DNA of 64,000 bases from Rhodoferax koreense (GTDB lineage: Bacteria; Pseudomonadota; Gammaproteobacteria; Burkholderiales; Burkholderiaceae_C): assembly GCF_001955695.1 (NCBI RefSeq), contig NZ_CP019236.1:5736474-5800473 (forward strand). The letters run 5' to 3'. The position numbers and the translations under genes were made by a program. The notes beneath the pieces were generated by a model. The model searched no databases. It had not been told where the DNA came from and saw only the letters and a program-made list of their open reading frames with translations. Below are positions 53,010 to 61,044 of this stretch, piece by piece. Every line of letters starts with the position of its first letter. Within the stretch, counting starts at the first letter, position 1.

Positions 53010-53034
53010 AAAGGCCCGACAAGGGCCTTTTTTG
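53010..53034 (+). terminator. Intrinsic terminator of the second RRM gene
   Basis: AAAGGCCC and GGGCCTTT pair around a 5-nt loop, followed by TTTT. Confidence 0.88.
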
Positions 53035-53105
53035 CGTCCGATCACGGTGAGATCTCGCGGCGGCAAACCGCCCGAATCCCAAACTGCCGGTCTTTCTTTG
53101 CTTCC

Positions 53106-53882
53106 CTACGTGGCGTCGATGCGCGGTTTGCGACCCCGGCCCTGCAGCAGCCGGTCGTACAGCGCGTTCGGCAGGATCCGCAGCAGCTTGGCGGCCACAC
53201 CCATCTGCCACGGGATCACGCGGTAACTCACGCCCGTCTCGATGGCTGTCAAGGCCCGCACGGCGAAATCTTCGGGCCGCATCAGAAATGGCATGCTGTA
53301 GCGGTTGACCTGCGTCAGCGGCGTGTCGACATAACCAGGCACCAGGGTGACCACCTTGACGCCGCTGGCGCGCAATTCCCCGCGCAGGCTTTCGCAATAC
53401 GCCACGACGCCAGCCTTGCTCGCGCAGTAGGCGCCATGGCCGGGCAGTCCGCGGATGGCCGCCACGCTGGCGACGCCGACCAGCACGCCATGGCCGCGTT
53501 CGCTCATTTTCTGGACGAATGGCTGGAATGTCGCCGCCATGCCGGTGTTGTTGATGGCAAACGTCTGCGCCATCACCGCGATGTCCGACGCGAAGCGGGT
53601 GTCCATGCCGATGCTGATGCCGGCGCTGGCCAGCACCACATCCGGCAAACCCTGCTCGGCCAGGCAGCGGACGCCTGCGGCCATGATCCGACCCGGTTCG
53701 GCCACGTCGGCGCTATAGATTTGATACCACTCTGCGCCGATGCCATGCGCCTTAGCCCACGAATGGATCACTTCTTCCCGGCGCGCCACGAGGGCCAGCC
53801 GGTAACCGGCTCGAAAGAATTGCAGGGCCAGGGCCTGGCCGATGCCGCTCGATGCGCCGGTGATGAAAACCAGTTTGGACAC
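53106..53882 (-). CDS. Short-chain dehydrogenase/reductase
   Basis: A 258-residue classical SDR. The cofactor loop is VFITGASSGIGQALALQF, and the catalytic Ser, Tyr and Lys lie in VGVASVAAIRGLPG and AYCASKAG. The GTG at 53882 is the start (SKLVFITG follows); the ribosome site is weak. It lies 14 bp downstream of lptC, in the place where lptA is usually found. The substrate is unknown; the C-terminal basic patch (GRGRKPRIDAT) is common in the lipid-associated SDR group. A dispersed-repeat copy is embedded at 53712-53737. Confidence 0.9.
   Translation of the reverse strand: MSKLVFITGASSGIGQALALQFFRAGYRLALVARREEVIHSWAKAHGIGAEWYQIYSADVAEPGRIMAAGVRCLAEQGLPDVVLASAGISIGMDTRFASDIAVMAQTFAINNTGMAATFQPFVQKMSERGHGVLVGVASVAAIRGLPGHGAYCASKAGVVAYCESLRGELRASGVKVVTLVPGYVDTPLTQVNRYSMPFLMRPEDFAVRALTAIETGVSYRVIPWQMGVAAKLLRILPNALYDRLLQGRGRKPRIDAT
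53712..53737. repeat. Dispersed AT-rich repeat, copy 4 (inside the SDR gene)
   Basis: GCTATAGATTTGATACC followed by ACTCTGCGCC resembles copy 3 (GCTATGGTTTTGCTAGC) and the reverse complements of copies 1 and 2. It is in frame within the SDR gene and is locally AT-rich. Confidence 0.4.
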
Positions 53883-53896
53883 AGCCGTTCGCCAGC

Positions 53897-54511
53897 CTAT
53901 TTGCCCGCACGCGCCGGCAAGACGCCGCGCACCCGACCCCTGAGTTCCATCAGACGGTCCAGGTTGTCGTAATCCATGGCGTCGGCGGTGAACCGGTCGT
54001 TGTCGCGGATGAGCGTGACCGGCTTGTTCGACGTCACACGCTCCGCATCGGAAAAGGCATGCAGGAATTCGCCACGGAACTCCAGCTGCGGCTGGCGCCG
54101 GCCTGCCGCATCGGTCGTCGCCTGGCGCGTGACGACGGCGTTGCCGAACAGTTGCACTTCGCTGCCGTCGGCATTGCTCAGCCCCCGGTTGGCCGTGGCG
54201 TTGGTCACGCGGCCCTCCGGGTTGATCGAACGGATGCGCACCTTGTCGATCTCGATGGTGTCGGTATCGGGGTAGTGGCGCGCTTCGACGCCGAGGATTT
54301 CGCTCTTGAGCCGGCCGGTGGCATCGAAAGTCTTGATCGAGAACTCGCGCATGAAATAGTCGGGCTCGTGCCGCACGGGCGCCGTCACCTCGGGCAGGCC
54401 GAGCATGGGCGCGTTGCGCACCAGCCAATAGGTGCCCAGCGCGAGCAGCCCCATCAGGATCAGCGGCAGGTAGATCGAAACGCGCTCCCAGGCCGCACGC
54501 AACAAGGCCAT
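53897..54511 (-). CDS. lptC: LPS export system protein LptC
   Basis: A 204-residue bitopic inner-membrane protein of the LPS transport bridge. One N-terminal helix (IYLPLILMGLLALGTYWLV, about residues 13-31) precedes a periplasmic beta-jellyroll (YFMREFSIKTFDATGRLKSE, RVTNATANRGLSN). ATG 54511 shares one base with the kdsC stop (TGATG). The usual lptA and lptB do not follow in the window; an SDR gene does. Confidence 0.9.
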   Translation of the reverse strand: MALLRAAWERVSIYLPLILMGLLALGTYWLVRNAPMLGLPEVTAPVRHEPDYFMREFSIKTFDATGRLKSEILGVEARHYPDTDTIEIDKVRIRSINPEGRVTNATANRGLSNADGSEVQLFGNAVVTRQATTDAAGRRQPQLEFRGEFLHAFSDAERVTSNKPVTLIRDNDRFTADAMDYDNLDRLMELRGRVRGVLPARAGK

Positions 54512-55056
54512 CACGCGAGCGACTCCTGCAGCAGTCCGGCATAGCGGCCGCTGGCCATCAGCAACACGTCGCAGAACTCGCGCGCCGCGCCGAAACCACC
54601 TTGGCGCAAGGTCACGTGGTGCACCCGTGCCGCCACCTCGGCGTGGGCATTGGCCGGGGCACACGCAAACGCGCAGCGCGTCAGCACCGGCAGATCGGGC
54701 CAGTCGTCACCCATGGCCGCGGCCTGGGACCAGTCCAGGCCCAGCGTGGCCAGGATCTGTTCGGCCGCGGGGCGCTTGTCTTCGGTACCGTAGAACACAT
54801 GCTGGATGCCCAGCGCCGCGAGCCGATGGCGCAGCGGCTTGGAATCGCGGCCGGTGATGACCGCTGGCGTGATGCCGATGGCCCGCAACAGCTTCAGGCC
54901 CTGACCGTCGAGCGTGTGGAAACGCTTGAGGGTTTCGCCCGACTCGGTGAAATACACGCCGCCATCGGTGAGCACGCCGTCCACGTCGAAGAAGGCCACG
55001 CGCACACCCTGGGCCTTCAGCAGCAATTCGGGGGGCAGGGTCAGGGCAGGCAGCAT
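54511..55056 (-). CDS. kdsC: 3-deoxy-D-manno-octulosonate 8-phosphate phosphatase
   Basis: HAD-superfamily phosphatase of 181 residues that releases Kdo from Kdo-8-phosphate for LPS core synthesis. The nucleophile motif is FFDVDGVLTDG (Asp24, Asp26), with ITGRDSKPLRHR and the late MGDDWPDLPVL completing the C0-type HAD site. It follows kdsD by 34 bp and overlaps lptC by one base, forming the expected Kdo/LPS-transport operon. Confidence 0.95.
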   Translation of the reverse strand: MLPALTLPPELLLKAQGVRVAFFDVDGVLTDGGVYFTESGETLKRFHTLDGQGLKLLRAIGITPAVITGRDSKPLRHRLAALGIQHVFYGTEDKRPAAEQILATLGLDWSQAAAMGDDWPDLPVLTRCAFACAPANAHAEVAARVHHVTLRQGGFGAAREFCDVLLMASGRYAGLLQESLA

Positions 55057-55090
55057 GGGATGGACGGAAGCAAAAGACGGAGACGAAGCA

Positions 55091-56092
55091 TCAGATAACC
55101 TTGGCGCGCAGCAGGTCGTTGGTGTTGAGCGCGCCGCACAGCCGCTGCTGTTCGTCCACCACCAGCACGCTGGTGATGCGGTGCTGCTCCATGAGCTCGG
55201 CGGCCTCGGCGGCCAGGGCGTGGCTGGCGATGGTGCGCGGGCCAGGGTGCATGACCTCGTGCGCCTGCAGGCCGCGCAGATCGATGCCGCGCTCGATCAG
55301 CCGGCGCAGGTCGCCGTCGGTGAAGATGCCGAGCACCCCGTCGTTGGCATCGACGATGGCCGAGGCGCCCAGGCCCTTGCGGCTCATTTCGCGCATGAGC
55401 TCGCCGAACGGCGTGTCCGCCGTCACGCGCGGCACCGCGTCGCCGATGCGCATCACGTCGCTCACATGGGTCAGTAGCTTGCGCCCGAGCGCACCGCCGG
55501 GATGGGAGCGCGCGAAATCATCCGGTGCGAAACCGCGCGCCTCGAGCAGGGCCACGGCGAGCGCGTCGCCGAGCGCCAGTTGCGCCGTGGTGCTGGCCGT
55601 GGGCGCGAGGTTCAGCGGACACGCCTCCTTGTCGACGCCGCCGTCGAGCACCTCGGTGGCGTGTCGGGCCAGCGTGGACTGCAGGCCGCCGGTAATCGCC
55701 ACCAGCGGCACGCCCTGGCGCTTGAGCGCCGGCAGCAGCACGGTGAGTTCGGCGCTCTCGCCGCTGTTGGAAATCGCCAGCACCAGGTCGTCCGCCTGCA
55801 CCATGCCCAAGTCGCCATGGCTGGCCTCGGCGGGATGCACGAAGAACGCGGGCGTGCCGGTGGAGGCCAGCGTGGCGGCGATCTTGCGCCCGATATGGCC
55901 GCTCTTGCCCATGCCCATCACCACCACGCGCCCACGCAGCGCGAGGATGGTCTGCACCACCCGCACGAAGCCGTCGCCGAGCCGCGCCTTCAGGCCGAGC
56001 ACGGCCGCAGCCTCGATGTCGAAGGTTTCCCCGGCCCGGCGCAGGATGGCGGCGGCATCGAAGGACGGGGCAGACTCGGGCACTTGGATCAT
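55091..56092 (-). CDS. kdsD: D-arabinose 5-phosphate isomerase
   Basis: A 333-residue KpsF/GutQ-family isomerase that makes arabinose 5-phosphate from ribulose 5-phosphate, the first committed step to Kdo. The SIS domain is visible (VVMGMGKSGHIGRKIAATLA; HPAEASHGDLGM with the catalytic His), and two CBS domains occupy about residues 205-333 (GIFTDGDLRR). It diverges from the Kef-type antiporter across about 100 bp. Confidence 0.95.
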   Translation of the reverse strand: MIQVPESAPSFDAAAILRRAGETFDIEAAAVLGLKARLGDGFVRVVQTILALRGRVVVMGMGKSGHIGRKIAATLASTGTPAFFVHPAEASHGDLGMVQADDLVLAISNSGESAELTVLLPALKRQGVPLVAITGGLQSTLARHATEVLDGGVDKEACPLNLAPTASTTAQLALGDALAVALLEARGFAPDDFARSHPGGALGRKLLTHVSDVMRIGDAVPRVTADTPFGELMREMSRKGLGASAIVDANDGVLGIFTDGDLRRLIERGIDLRGLQAHEVMHPGPRTIASHALAAEAAELMEQHRITSVLVVDEQQRLCGALNTNDLLRAKVI

Positions 56093-56194
56093 GCGCCGAT
56101 TCTATCGGCGCACTCTGGAGCACAGCCTCGCGCAGAAAGGTAGCCGTACCAGGCCTATGCCTTGCTAGCATAGTGGCATGAACCGCCCCCTGAC

Positions 56195-58183
56195 ATGACC
56201 TCGCTCGAACTCACGCTGCTGTACCTGCTGGCCGCCGTGCTGGGCGTGGTCACGTTCCGTTCGCTGAAGCTGCCGCCGATGCTGGGCTACCTCGTGGTCG
56301 GCGTGATCATCGGGCCGAACGCGCTGGCGCTGGCGCAGAACTCCGAGGGCATCTCGCACCTGGGTGAATTCGGCGTCGTGTTCCTGATGTTCGTGATCGG
56401 CCTCGAATTCAACCTGCCCAAGCTGCGCGCGATGCGCCGCCATGTGTTCGGGCTCGGCCTGTTCCAGGTCACGCTGACGATGCTGCTGGCCACCTTCGCC
56501 TCGCTGATGTTCGCCGCGATGGCGCCGACGGTCTGGAACATGCGCTGGCAGACGGCGCTGGCGCTGTCGGGCGCATTGGCCATGAGCAGCACGGCCATCG
56601 TGGTCAAGCTGATGGCCGAGCGGCTGGAAATGGAGTCCGAACACGGCAAGCGCGTGATGGGCGTGCTGCTGTTCCAGGACTTGGCCGTGGTGCCGCTGCT
56701 GGTGCTGATCCCGGCGCTCGGCTCCTCGCCGGAGAGGCTTTTCTTCGCGCTGGCGCTGGCCACGCTCAAGGCCGCAGTGCTGATCACGGTGCTGCTGGTC
56801 GGCGGCCAGAAGGTGATGCGCTGGTGGCTGACCATCGTGGCGCGGCGCAAGAGCGAAGAACTTTTTGTGCTGAACCTGCTGCTCATCACGCTCGGCCTGG
56901 CCTGGCTCACCGAACAGGCCGGCCTGAGCCTGGCGCTGGGCGCCTTCATCGCCGGCATGCTGATCTCGGAGACCGAATACAAGCACCAGGTGGAAACCGA
57001 CATCCGGCCATTCCACGACGTGCTGCTCGGCCTGTTCTTCATCACCATCGGCATGAAGCTCGACTGGCGGCTGGTGCTGGAAAACTGGGCGCTGGTCCTG
57101 CTGCTGTTCTCCCTGCCGGTGCTGTTCAAGCTGGTGATGATCACCGCGCTGGCCAAGGGCCTGGGCGGCACGGCGGGCGTGTCGCTGCGCACCGGGCTGT
57201 ACCTCGCGCAGGCGGGGGAGTTCGGCTTCGTGCTGCTCACGCTGGCGCAGGAAAGCCGCCTGGTGCCACCGAACCTGCTGAATCCGATCCTGGCCAGCAT
57301 GGTGCTGTCGATGCTGGCCACGCCGTTCATCATCATGGCCAGCAACACGGTGGTAATGAAGCTGGTCAGCAGCGAGTGGCTGCAGCAGTCCCTCCAGATG
57401 ACCACCATCGCGCGCAAGTCGATCAATGCCAACAAACACGTGATCATCTGCGGCTATGGCCGCTGCGGCCAGAACCTGGCACGCATGCTGGAGCGCGAAG
57501 GCATTCCCTACATGGCGCTCGACCTCGACCCCGACCGCGTGCGCAAGGCCGCCGCCGCTGGCGACTCGGTGGTGTTCGGCGACGCCGCACGCATGCAGGC
57601 GCTGATCGCCGCCGGCCTGGCGCGCGCGAGTGCGGTCGTCGTCACCTACCTCGACGTGCCGGGTGCGATCAAGGTGCTGTCACACATCCGCGCGCATGCG
57701 CCGCAGGTGCCGGTGATCGTGCGCACGCAGGACGACCACGACCTCGAACGCCTGCGCGATGCCGGCGCCACCGAGGTCGTGCCCGAGGCCATCGAAGGCT
57801 CGCTGATGCTGGCCAGCCATGCCCTGGCCCTGGTCGGCGTGCCGATGCGGCGCGTGATCCGGGTGGTGCAGGACCAGCGCGACGCACGTTACAACCTGCT
57901 GCGCGGCTATTTCCACGGCGCCGACGACGACGGGCTGGATGAACTGCACCACGAGCGCCTGTCCACCGTCACGCTGACCATCGCCGCCAAGTCGCTCGGC
58001 AAGCCGCTGGGCCGCCTGGCCCTGCATGCGCTGGGCGTGCGCGTGGTCAGCCTGCGCCGCCAGAATGGCAAGCTCGAGCCCGCCAACGACGAGTTGCTGC
58101 TGCAGGATGGCGATACGCTGGTGCTGTCGGGCAAGGCCGAGACGCTGGCGCTGGCCGAGGGCAAGTTCTTCGCCGGCCACTGA
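56195..58183 (+). CDS. Monovalent cation:proton antiporter, Kef/CPA2 type
   Basis: Inner-membrane protein of 662 residues. About 12 helices form the Na/H-exchanger domain (LGYLVVGVIIGPNALAL, FLMFVIGLEF, SSTAIVVKLM, LFQDLAVVPLL). A cytosolic RCK/TrkA-N domain follows near residue 410 (HVIICGYGRCGQNLARML) and a TrkA-C domain ends the protein. This is the KefB/KefC/YbaL layout for K+ (or Na+) efflux, gated by nucleotide or thiol adducts; which one applies is not clear, and no KefF/G ancillary gene is adjacent. Divergent from kdsD. Confidence 0.92.
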   Translation: MTSLELTLLYLLAAVLGVVTFRSLKLPPMLGYLVVGVIIGPNALALAQNSEGISHLGEFGVVFLMFVIGLEFNLPKLRAMRRHVFGLGLFQVTLTMLLATFASLMFAAMAPTVWNMRWQTALALSGALAMSSTAIVVKLMAERLEMESEHGKRVMGVLLFQDLAVVPLLVLIPALGSSPERLFFALALATLKAAVLITVLLVGGQKVMRWWLTIVARRKSEELFVLNLLLITLGLAWLTEQAGLSLALGAFIAGMLISETEYKHQVETDIRPFHDVLLGLFFITIGMKLDWRLVLENWALVLLLFSLPVLFKLVMITALAKGLGGTAGVSLRTGLYLAQAGEFGFVLLTLAQESRLVPPNLLNPILASMVLSMLATPFIIMASNTVVMKLVSSEWLQQSLQMTTIARKSINANKHVIICGYGRCGQNLARMLEREGIPYMALDLDPDRVRKAAAAGDSVVFGDAARMQALIAAGLARASAVVVTYLDVPGAIKVLSHIRAHAPQVPVIVRTQDDHDLERLRDAGATEVVPEAIEGSLMLASHALALVGVPMRRVIRVVQDQRDARYNLLRGYFHGADDDGLDELHHERLSTVTLTIAAKSLGKPLGRLALHALGVRVVSLRRQNGKLEPANDELLLQDGDTLVLSGKAETLALAEGKFFAGH

Positions 58184-58201
58184 AGGCGCGGCGATCCGAC
58201 G

Positions 58202-58954
58202 TCAACGCAGATCGCCGTATTGCGTGGCGCTCAACGCGTCGGGGCGGTGGTCGGGATGCTGCATTTCGGTGTCGTCGAAGCCGCTGTCCGAAGGTGGCTT
58301 GCTGCGCGGCCCGGAGCGCACCACCGCCCCCCCCGGCATGGCGACGCCCTGCCCGGCGGCGGCCAGCGCGCGCTTGAACGCCTCCACCTCGTCGGCCTGG
58401 ATCGGCTCGAACCGGCCCGTCGACTTGGCCGGCGTGCCGAGCGCGGGTTCCGCCAGAGGCGCAGGCGTGCTGGCCGGTGCAGGCTTGGGCTTGGCCGCGA
58501 ACACGGCCGGGGTCGGGGTCGTCTTCGGCAGGCCCATGGCCACATGGTCGTTGGTACGCCAATAGACGGCGGTGATCACCAGGTCGTAACGCGCCTTGGC
58601 GGTCTGGATGATCTGGGACTCGATCTTGGACAGCCGACCGGTGTCGCCGCCGAGTTGCGGCGCCAGGTCGACCATCACCAGGAATTGCCGGCCGCGTTCG
58701 TCGAGCGCGAGCACCTTGAACTTGAAGCTCGCGGTCAGCACACCCGCATGCAGCATGGCTTCGCGCACCACGCTGTACAGCCATTCGCGGCGTTCCATGC
58801 GTTCGTTCTTGAGAATCTTGGCCTGGTCCTGGTTGGCGCCGCCGCTGCCGCCCTTCACGGATCGTTCCGCCACGGGCGTCGAAAAACCCGAGGTGGCGCC
58901 AGCGTCCTTGCGCCTGGGCATCGATTTACGTGAAAACCAACTCAACAAGGACAT
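58202..58954 (-). CDS. Conserved hypothetical protein
   Basis: A 250-residue protein that I do not recognise. Residues 1-50 are basic and Ser/Gly-rich (starts MSLLSWFSRKSMPRRK). Residues 50-150 look folded (ERREWLYSVVREAMLHAG, FKVLALDERGRQFLVMVDL, YDLVITAVYWRTND). The rest is a Pro/Ala-rich linker, a short acidic helix (ADEVEAFKRALAAA) and a disordered tail. No signal peptide or membrane helix is seen. It lies between the antiporter (convergent) and a cyclic-nucleotide-binding gene on the same strand. Confidence 0.8.
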   Translation of the reverse strand: MSLLSWFSRKSMPRRKDAGATSGFSTPVAERSVKGGSGGANQDQAKILKNERMERREWLYSVVREAMLHAGVLTASFKFKVLALDERGRQFLVMVDLAPQLGGDTGRLSKIESQIIQTAKARYDLVITAVYWRTNDHVAMGLPKTTPTPAVFAAKPKPAPASTPAPLAEPALGTPAKSTGRFEPIQADEVEAFKRALAAAGQGVAMPGGAVVRSGPRSKPPSDSGFDDTEMQHPDHRPDALSATQYGDLR

Positions 58955-59044
58955 GCTGCTTCTTTCATCCAGGCGATGGCAGGAAGGCCATGGAACCTTT
59001 GCGACACCAGTTTAACCGGCCCTCCGCCGCGCTGCCGGCGGGGA

Positions 59045-59536
59045 TCAGGTCACGGCCGCGCGGTATTTGCTGCTGAACAGCCGCTTGGCGACCACCGAAC
59101 CCGCGGCCATGGCCACCTGCAGCGCGATTTCGGGTTTGCGGTGCGACAGTTCGGCGAAACGCATCGGCGACAGGCTCCACAGCCTGCAGGCGCTGCCGAC
59201 CTGCACCGTGGCGCTGCGCGGCATGTGAGAGAAAAAGCCACCTTCGCCCACGGCCGAGCCGGCACCGATGGTGGCCAGCCGCGTGTGGCCCTGCCTGTCC
59301 TCGAAATGCACGCTCAAGGAACCACTTTCGACAAAGTACAGCGTGCGGTCGGTCGCGCCCTGCTTGAACAGCATCTGGCCTGCGGCCATGGTGACGGGCT
59401 GCATGTAGCTCGCCAAGGTCTCCCATTGGCTCGGCGACAACACCAGCATGAGCGAGTCGTCGCCCTGGTTGTGGGTGATGGCATCGATCAGACCTTGCAC
59501 CTCCAGTGCGTCCGATGCCGGCAGTGGTGTGTTCAT
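59045..59536 (-). CDS. Cyclic nucleotide-binding domain protein
   Basis: A 163-residue protein consisting of one CRP-like cyclic-nucleotide-binding domain (about residues 28-145). The phosphate-binding-cassette region reads GAGSAVGEGGFFSHMPRSATV, with the usual GE but a bulky His/Met before Arg. There is no DNA-binding helix-turn-helix, so it is a sensor or adaptor and not a CRP-type regulator. Ligand and partner are unknown. About 90 bp separate it from the hypothetical gene downstream. Confidence 0.85.
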   Translation of the reverse strand: MNTPLPASDALEVQGLIDAITHNQGDDSLMLVLSPSQWETLASYMQPVTMAAGQMLFKQGATDRTLYFVESGSLSVHFEDRQGHTRLATIGAGSAVGEGGFFSHMPRSATVQVGSACRLWSLSPMRFAELSHRKPEIALQVAMAAGSVVAKRLFSSKYRAAVT

Positions 59537-59607
59537 GGCATGAAGTTACTGTGGATGGGCGCGGGCTGCAAGCGGTCTTTTTGCGAGCCCGATGGCCGGG
59601 GGAAAGC

Positions 59608-60981
59608 TCACTTGCCGATGCAGAAGCTGGAGAAGATCACGCCCAGCAGATCGTCCGAGCTGAATTCGCCGGTGATTTGGTTCAGCGCGTTCTGCGCCAG
59701 CCGCAGTTCCTCGGCCAGCAGATCCAGCATCTGCGCCTGCGCCGCGAGCTGGGTTTCGGCCTGCGACAGGTGCGCATCGACCCGGCGCAGGGCCTGCACA
59801 TGGCGCTCGCGGGCGATGTAGACGCCTTCGGGAGCGGATTGCCAGCCCGCAACCTCCAGCAGCTTGCGGCGCAGGGTGTCGAGCCCGGCGCCCGTTTTGG
59901 CCGACAGGCGCAAGCCAGCGGCAGGCGCCGTCGCCTCCACATCGGCCTTGTTCCACACATCGATCACCGGCACGCGCGGCGGCAGTTTTTCGGTCAGTAG
60001 GGCGGCGATCGCGGCATCCGCCGCCTGGTAGTCCGCGCCGCCTGCGCGGGTGAGGTCATGCAGGAACAGCACGGCGTCCGCAGCCTCGATTTCCGTCCAG
60101 GCGCGCGCAATGCCGATCTTTTCCACCTCGTCCTCGCTGTGGCGCAGGCCGGCGGTGTCGATCACATGCACCGGCACCCCTTCGATCTGGATGGTCTGCG
60201 CCACCTTGTCGCGCGTGGTGCCGGCGATCGGCGTGACGATGGCCAGTTCGGCGCCCGCCAAAGCATTCAGCAGCGAAGACTTGCCCGCGTTCGGCTGGCC
60301 GGCGATGACCACCTTGATGCCGTCGCGCAGCAGCGCGCCCTGTTCGGTGCGGCGCATCACGCCGGCCAAGGTGTGCTTCAATTTCGATAGCTGCCCGTGC
60401 GCGTCCGCCTTCTGCAGGAAGTCGATTTCTTCCTCAGGAAAATCGAGCGTGGCCTCGACCAGCATGCGCAGGTGGATCAGGGCATCGCGCAGGGCGTGGA
60501 TCTCGCTGGAAAACGCCCCGGACAAGGAGCGGCTCGCGCTGCGCGCCGCGGCCTCGGTGCTGGCGTCGATCAGGTCGGCCACGGCCTCGGCTTGCGCCAG
60601 GTCGATCTTGTCATTGAGGAAGGCACGCTCGGTGAATTCGCCCGGTTGCGCCACGCGCACGCAGATCGCCGCGCCGGCCTCCAGGCACCGCGCCAGCAAC
60701 AACTGCAGCACCACCGGCCCGCCATGGGCCTGCAGTTCGAGCACGTCCTCCCCGGTATAGGAATGCGGCGCGGGGAAATGGATGGCCAGGCCCTGGTCGA
60801 TGGGCTGGGCCTGCGCGTCGCGGAACGGCAGATAAGTGGCTTCGCGCGGCTTTAGCGACCGCGCGCAGACCGCTTCGATCAGCGGCGCGAGGTTCTTGCC
60901 GCTGATGCGCACGATGCCCACGCCGCCGCGGCCGGGGGCGGTGGCGATGGCGGCGATCGGGTCAGCGTGGCGGGCCAGCAT
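59608..60981 (-). CDS. mnmE: tRNA modification GTPase MnmE
   Basis: A 457-residue GTPase that, with MnmG, installs the cmnm5 group at wobble uridines of tRNA. The order is N-terminal folate-binding domain ([20 protein letters not shown]), helical domain, G domain ([24 protein letters not shown]) and the C-terminal FCIGK with its essential Cys. ATG 60981 follows AGGAG by 7 nt; a TTG two codons upstream is less likely. A dispersed-repeat copy lies within the helical-domain coding region. It follows yidC after a terminator. Confidence 0.96.
   Translation of the reverse strand: MLARHADPIAAIATAPGRGGVGIVRISGKNLAPLIEAVCARSLKPREATYLPFRDAQAQPIDQGLAIHFPAPHSYTGEDVLELQAHGGPVVLQLLLARCLEAGAAICVRVAQPGEFTERAFLNDKIDLAQAEAVADLIDASTEAAARSASRSLSGAFSSEIHALRDALIHLRMLVEATLDFPEEEIDFLQKADAHGQLSKLKHTLAGVMRRTEQGALLRDGIKVVIAGQPNAGKSSLLNALAGAELAIVTPIAGTTRDKVAQTIQIEGVPVHVIDTAGLRHSEDEVEKIGIARAWTEIEAADAVLFLHDLTRAGGADYQAADAAIAALLTEKLPPRVPVIDVWNKADVEATAPAAGLRLSAKTGAGLDTLRRKLLEVAGWQSAPEGVYIARERHVQALRRVDAHLSQAETQLAAQAQMLDLLAEELRLAQNALNQITGEFSSDDLLGVIFSSFCIGK
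60375..60403. repeat. Dispersed AT-rich repeat, copy 5 (inside mnmE)
   Basis: GCTTCAATTTCGATAGC followed by TGCCCGTGCGC resembles copy 4 (GCTATAGATTTGATACC, then ACTCTGCGCC). It is a weak but similarly AT-rich match in the same orientation, in frame in mnmE. Confidence 0.3.
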
Positions 60982-60998
60982 GGGCAATCTCCTGAAAT

Positions 60999-61026
60999 GA
61001 AAAAGGCCGCCTCGGTGGAGGCGGCC
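60999..61026 (-). terminator. Intrinsic terminator between yidC and mnmE
   Basis: GGCCGCCTC and GAGGCGGCC (61005-61013 / 61018-61026) form a 9-bp stem with a 4-nt loop. On the leftward strand it is followed by TTTTTCATTT. Confidence 0.85.
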
Positions 61027-61044
61027 CCTGAGCCTAACGCCGGA

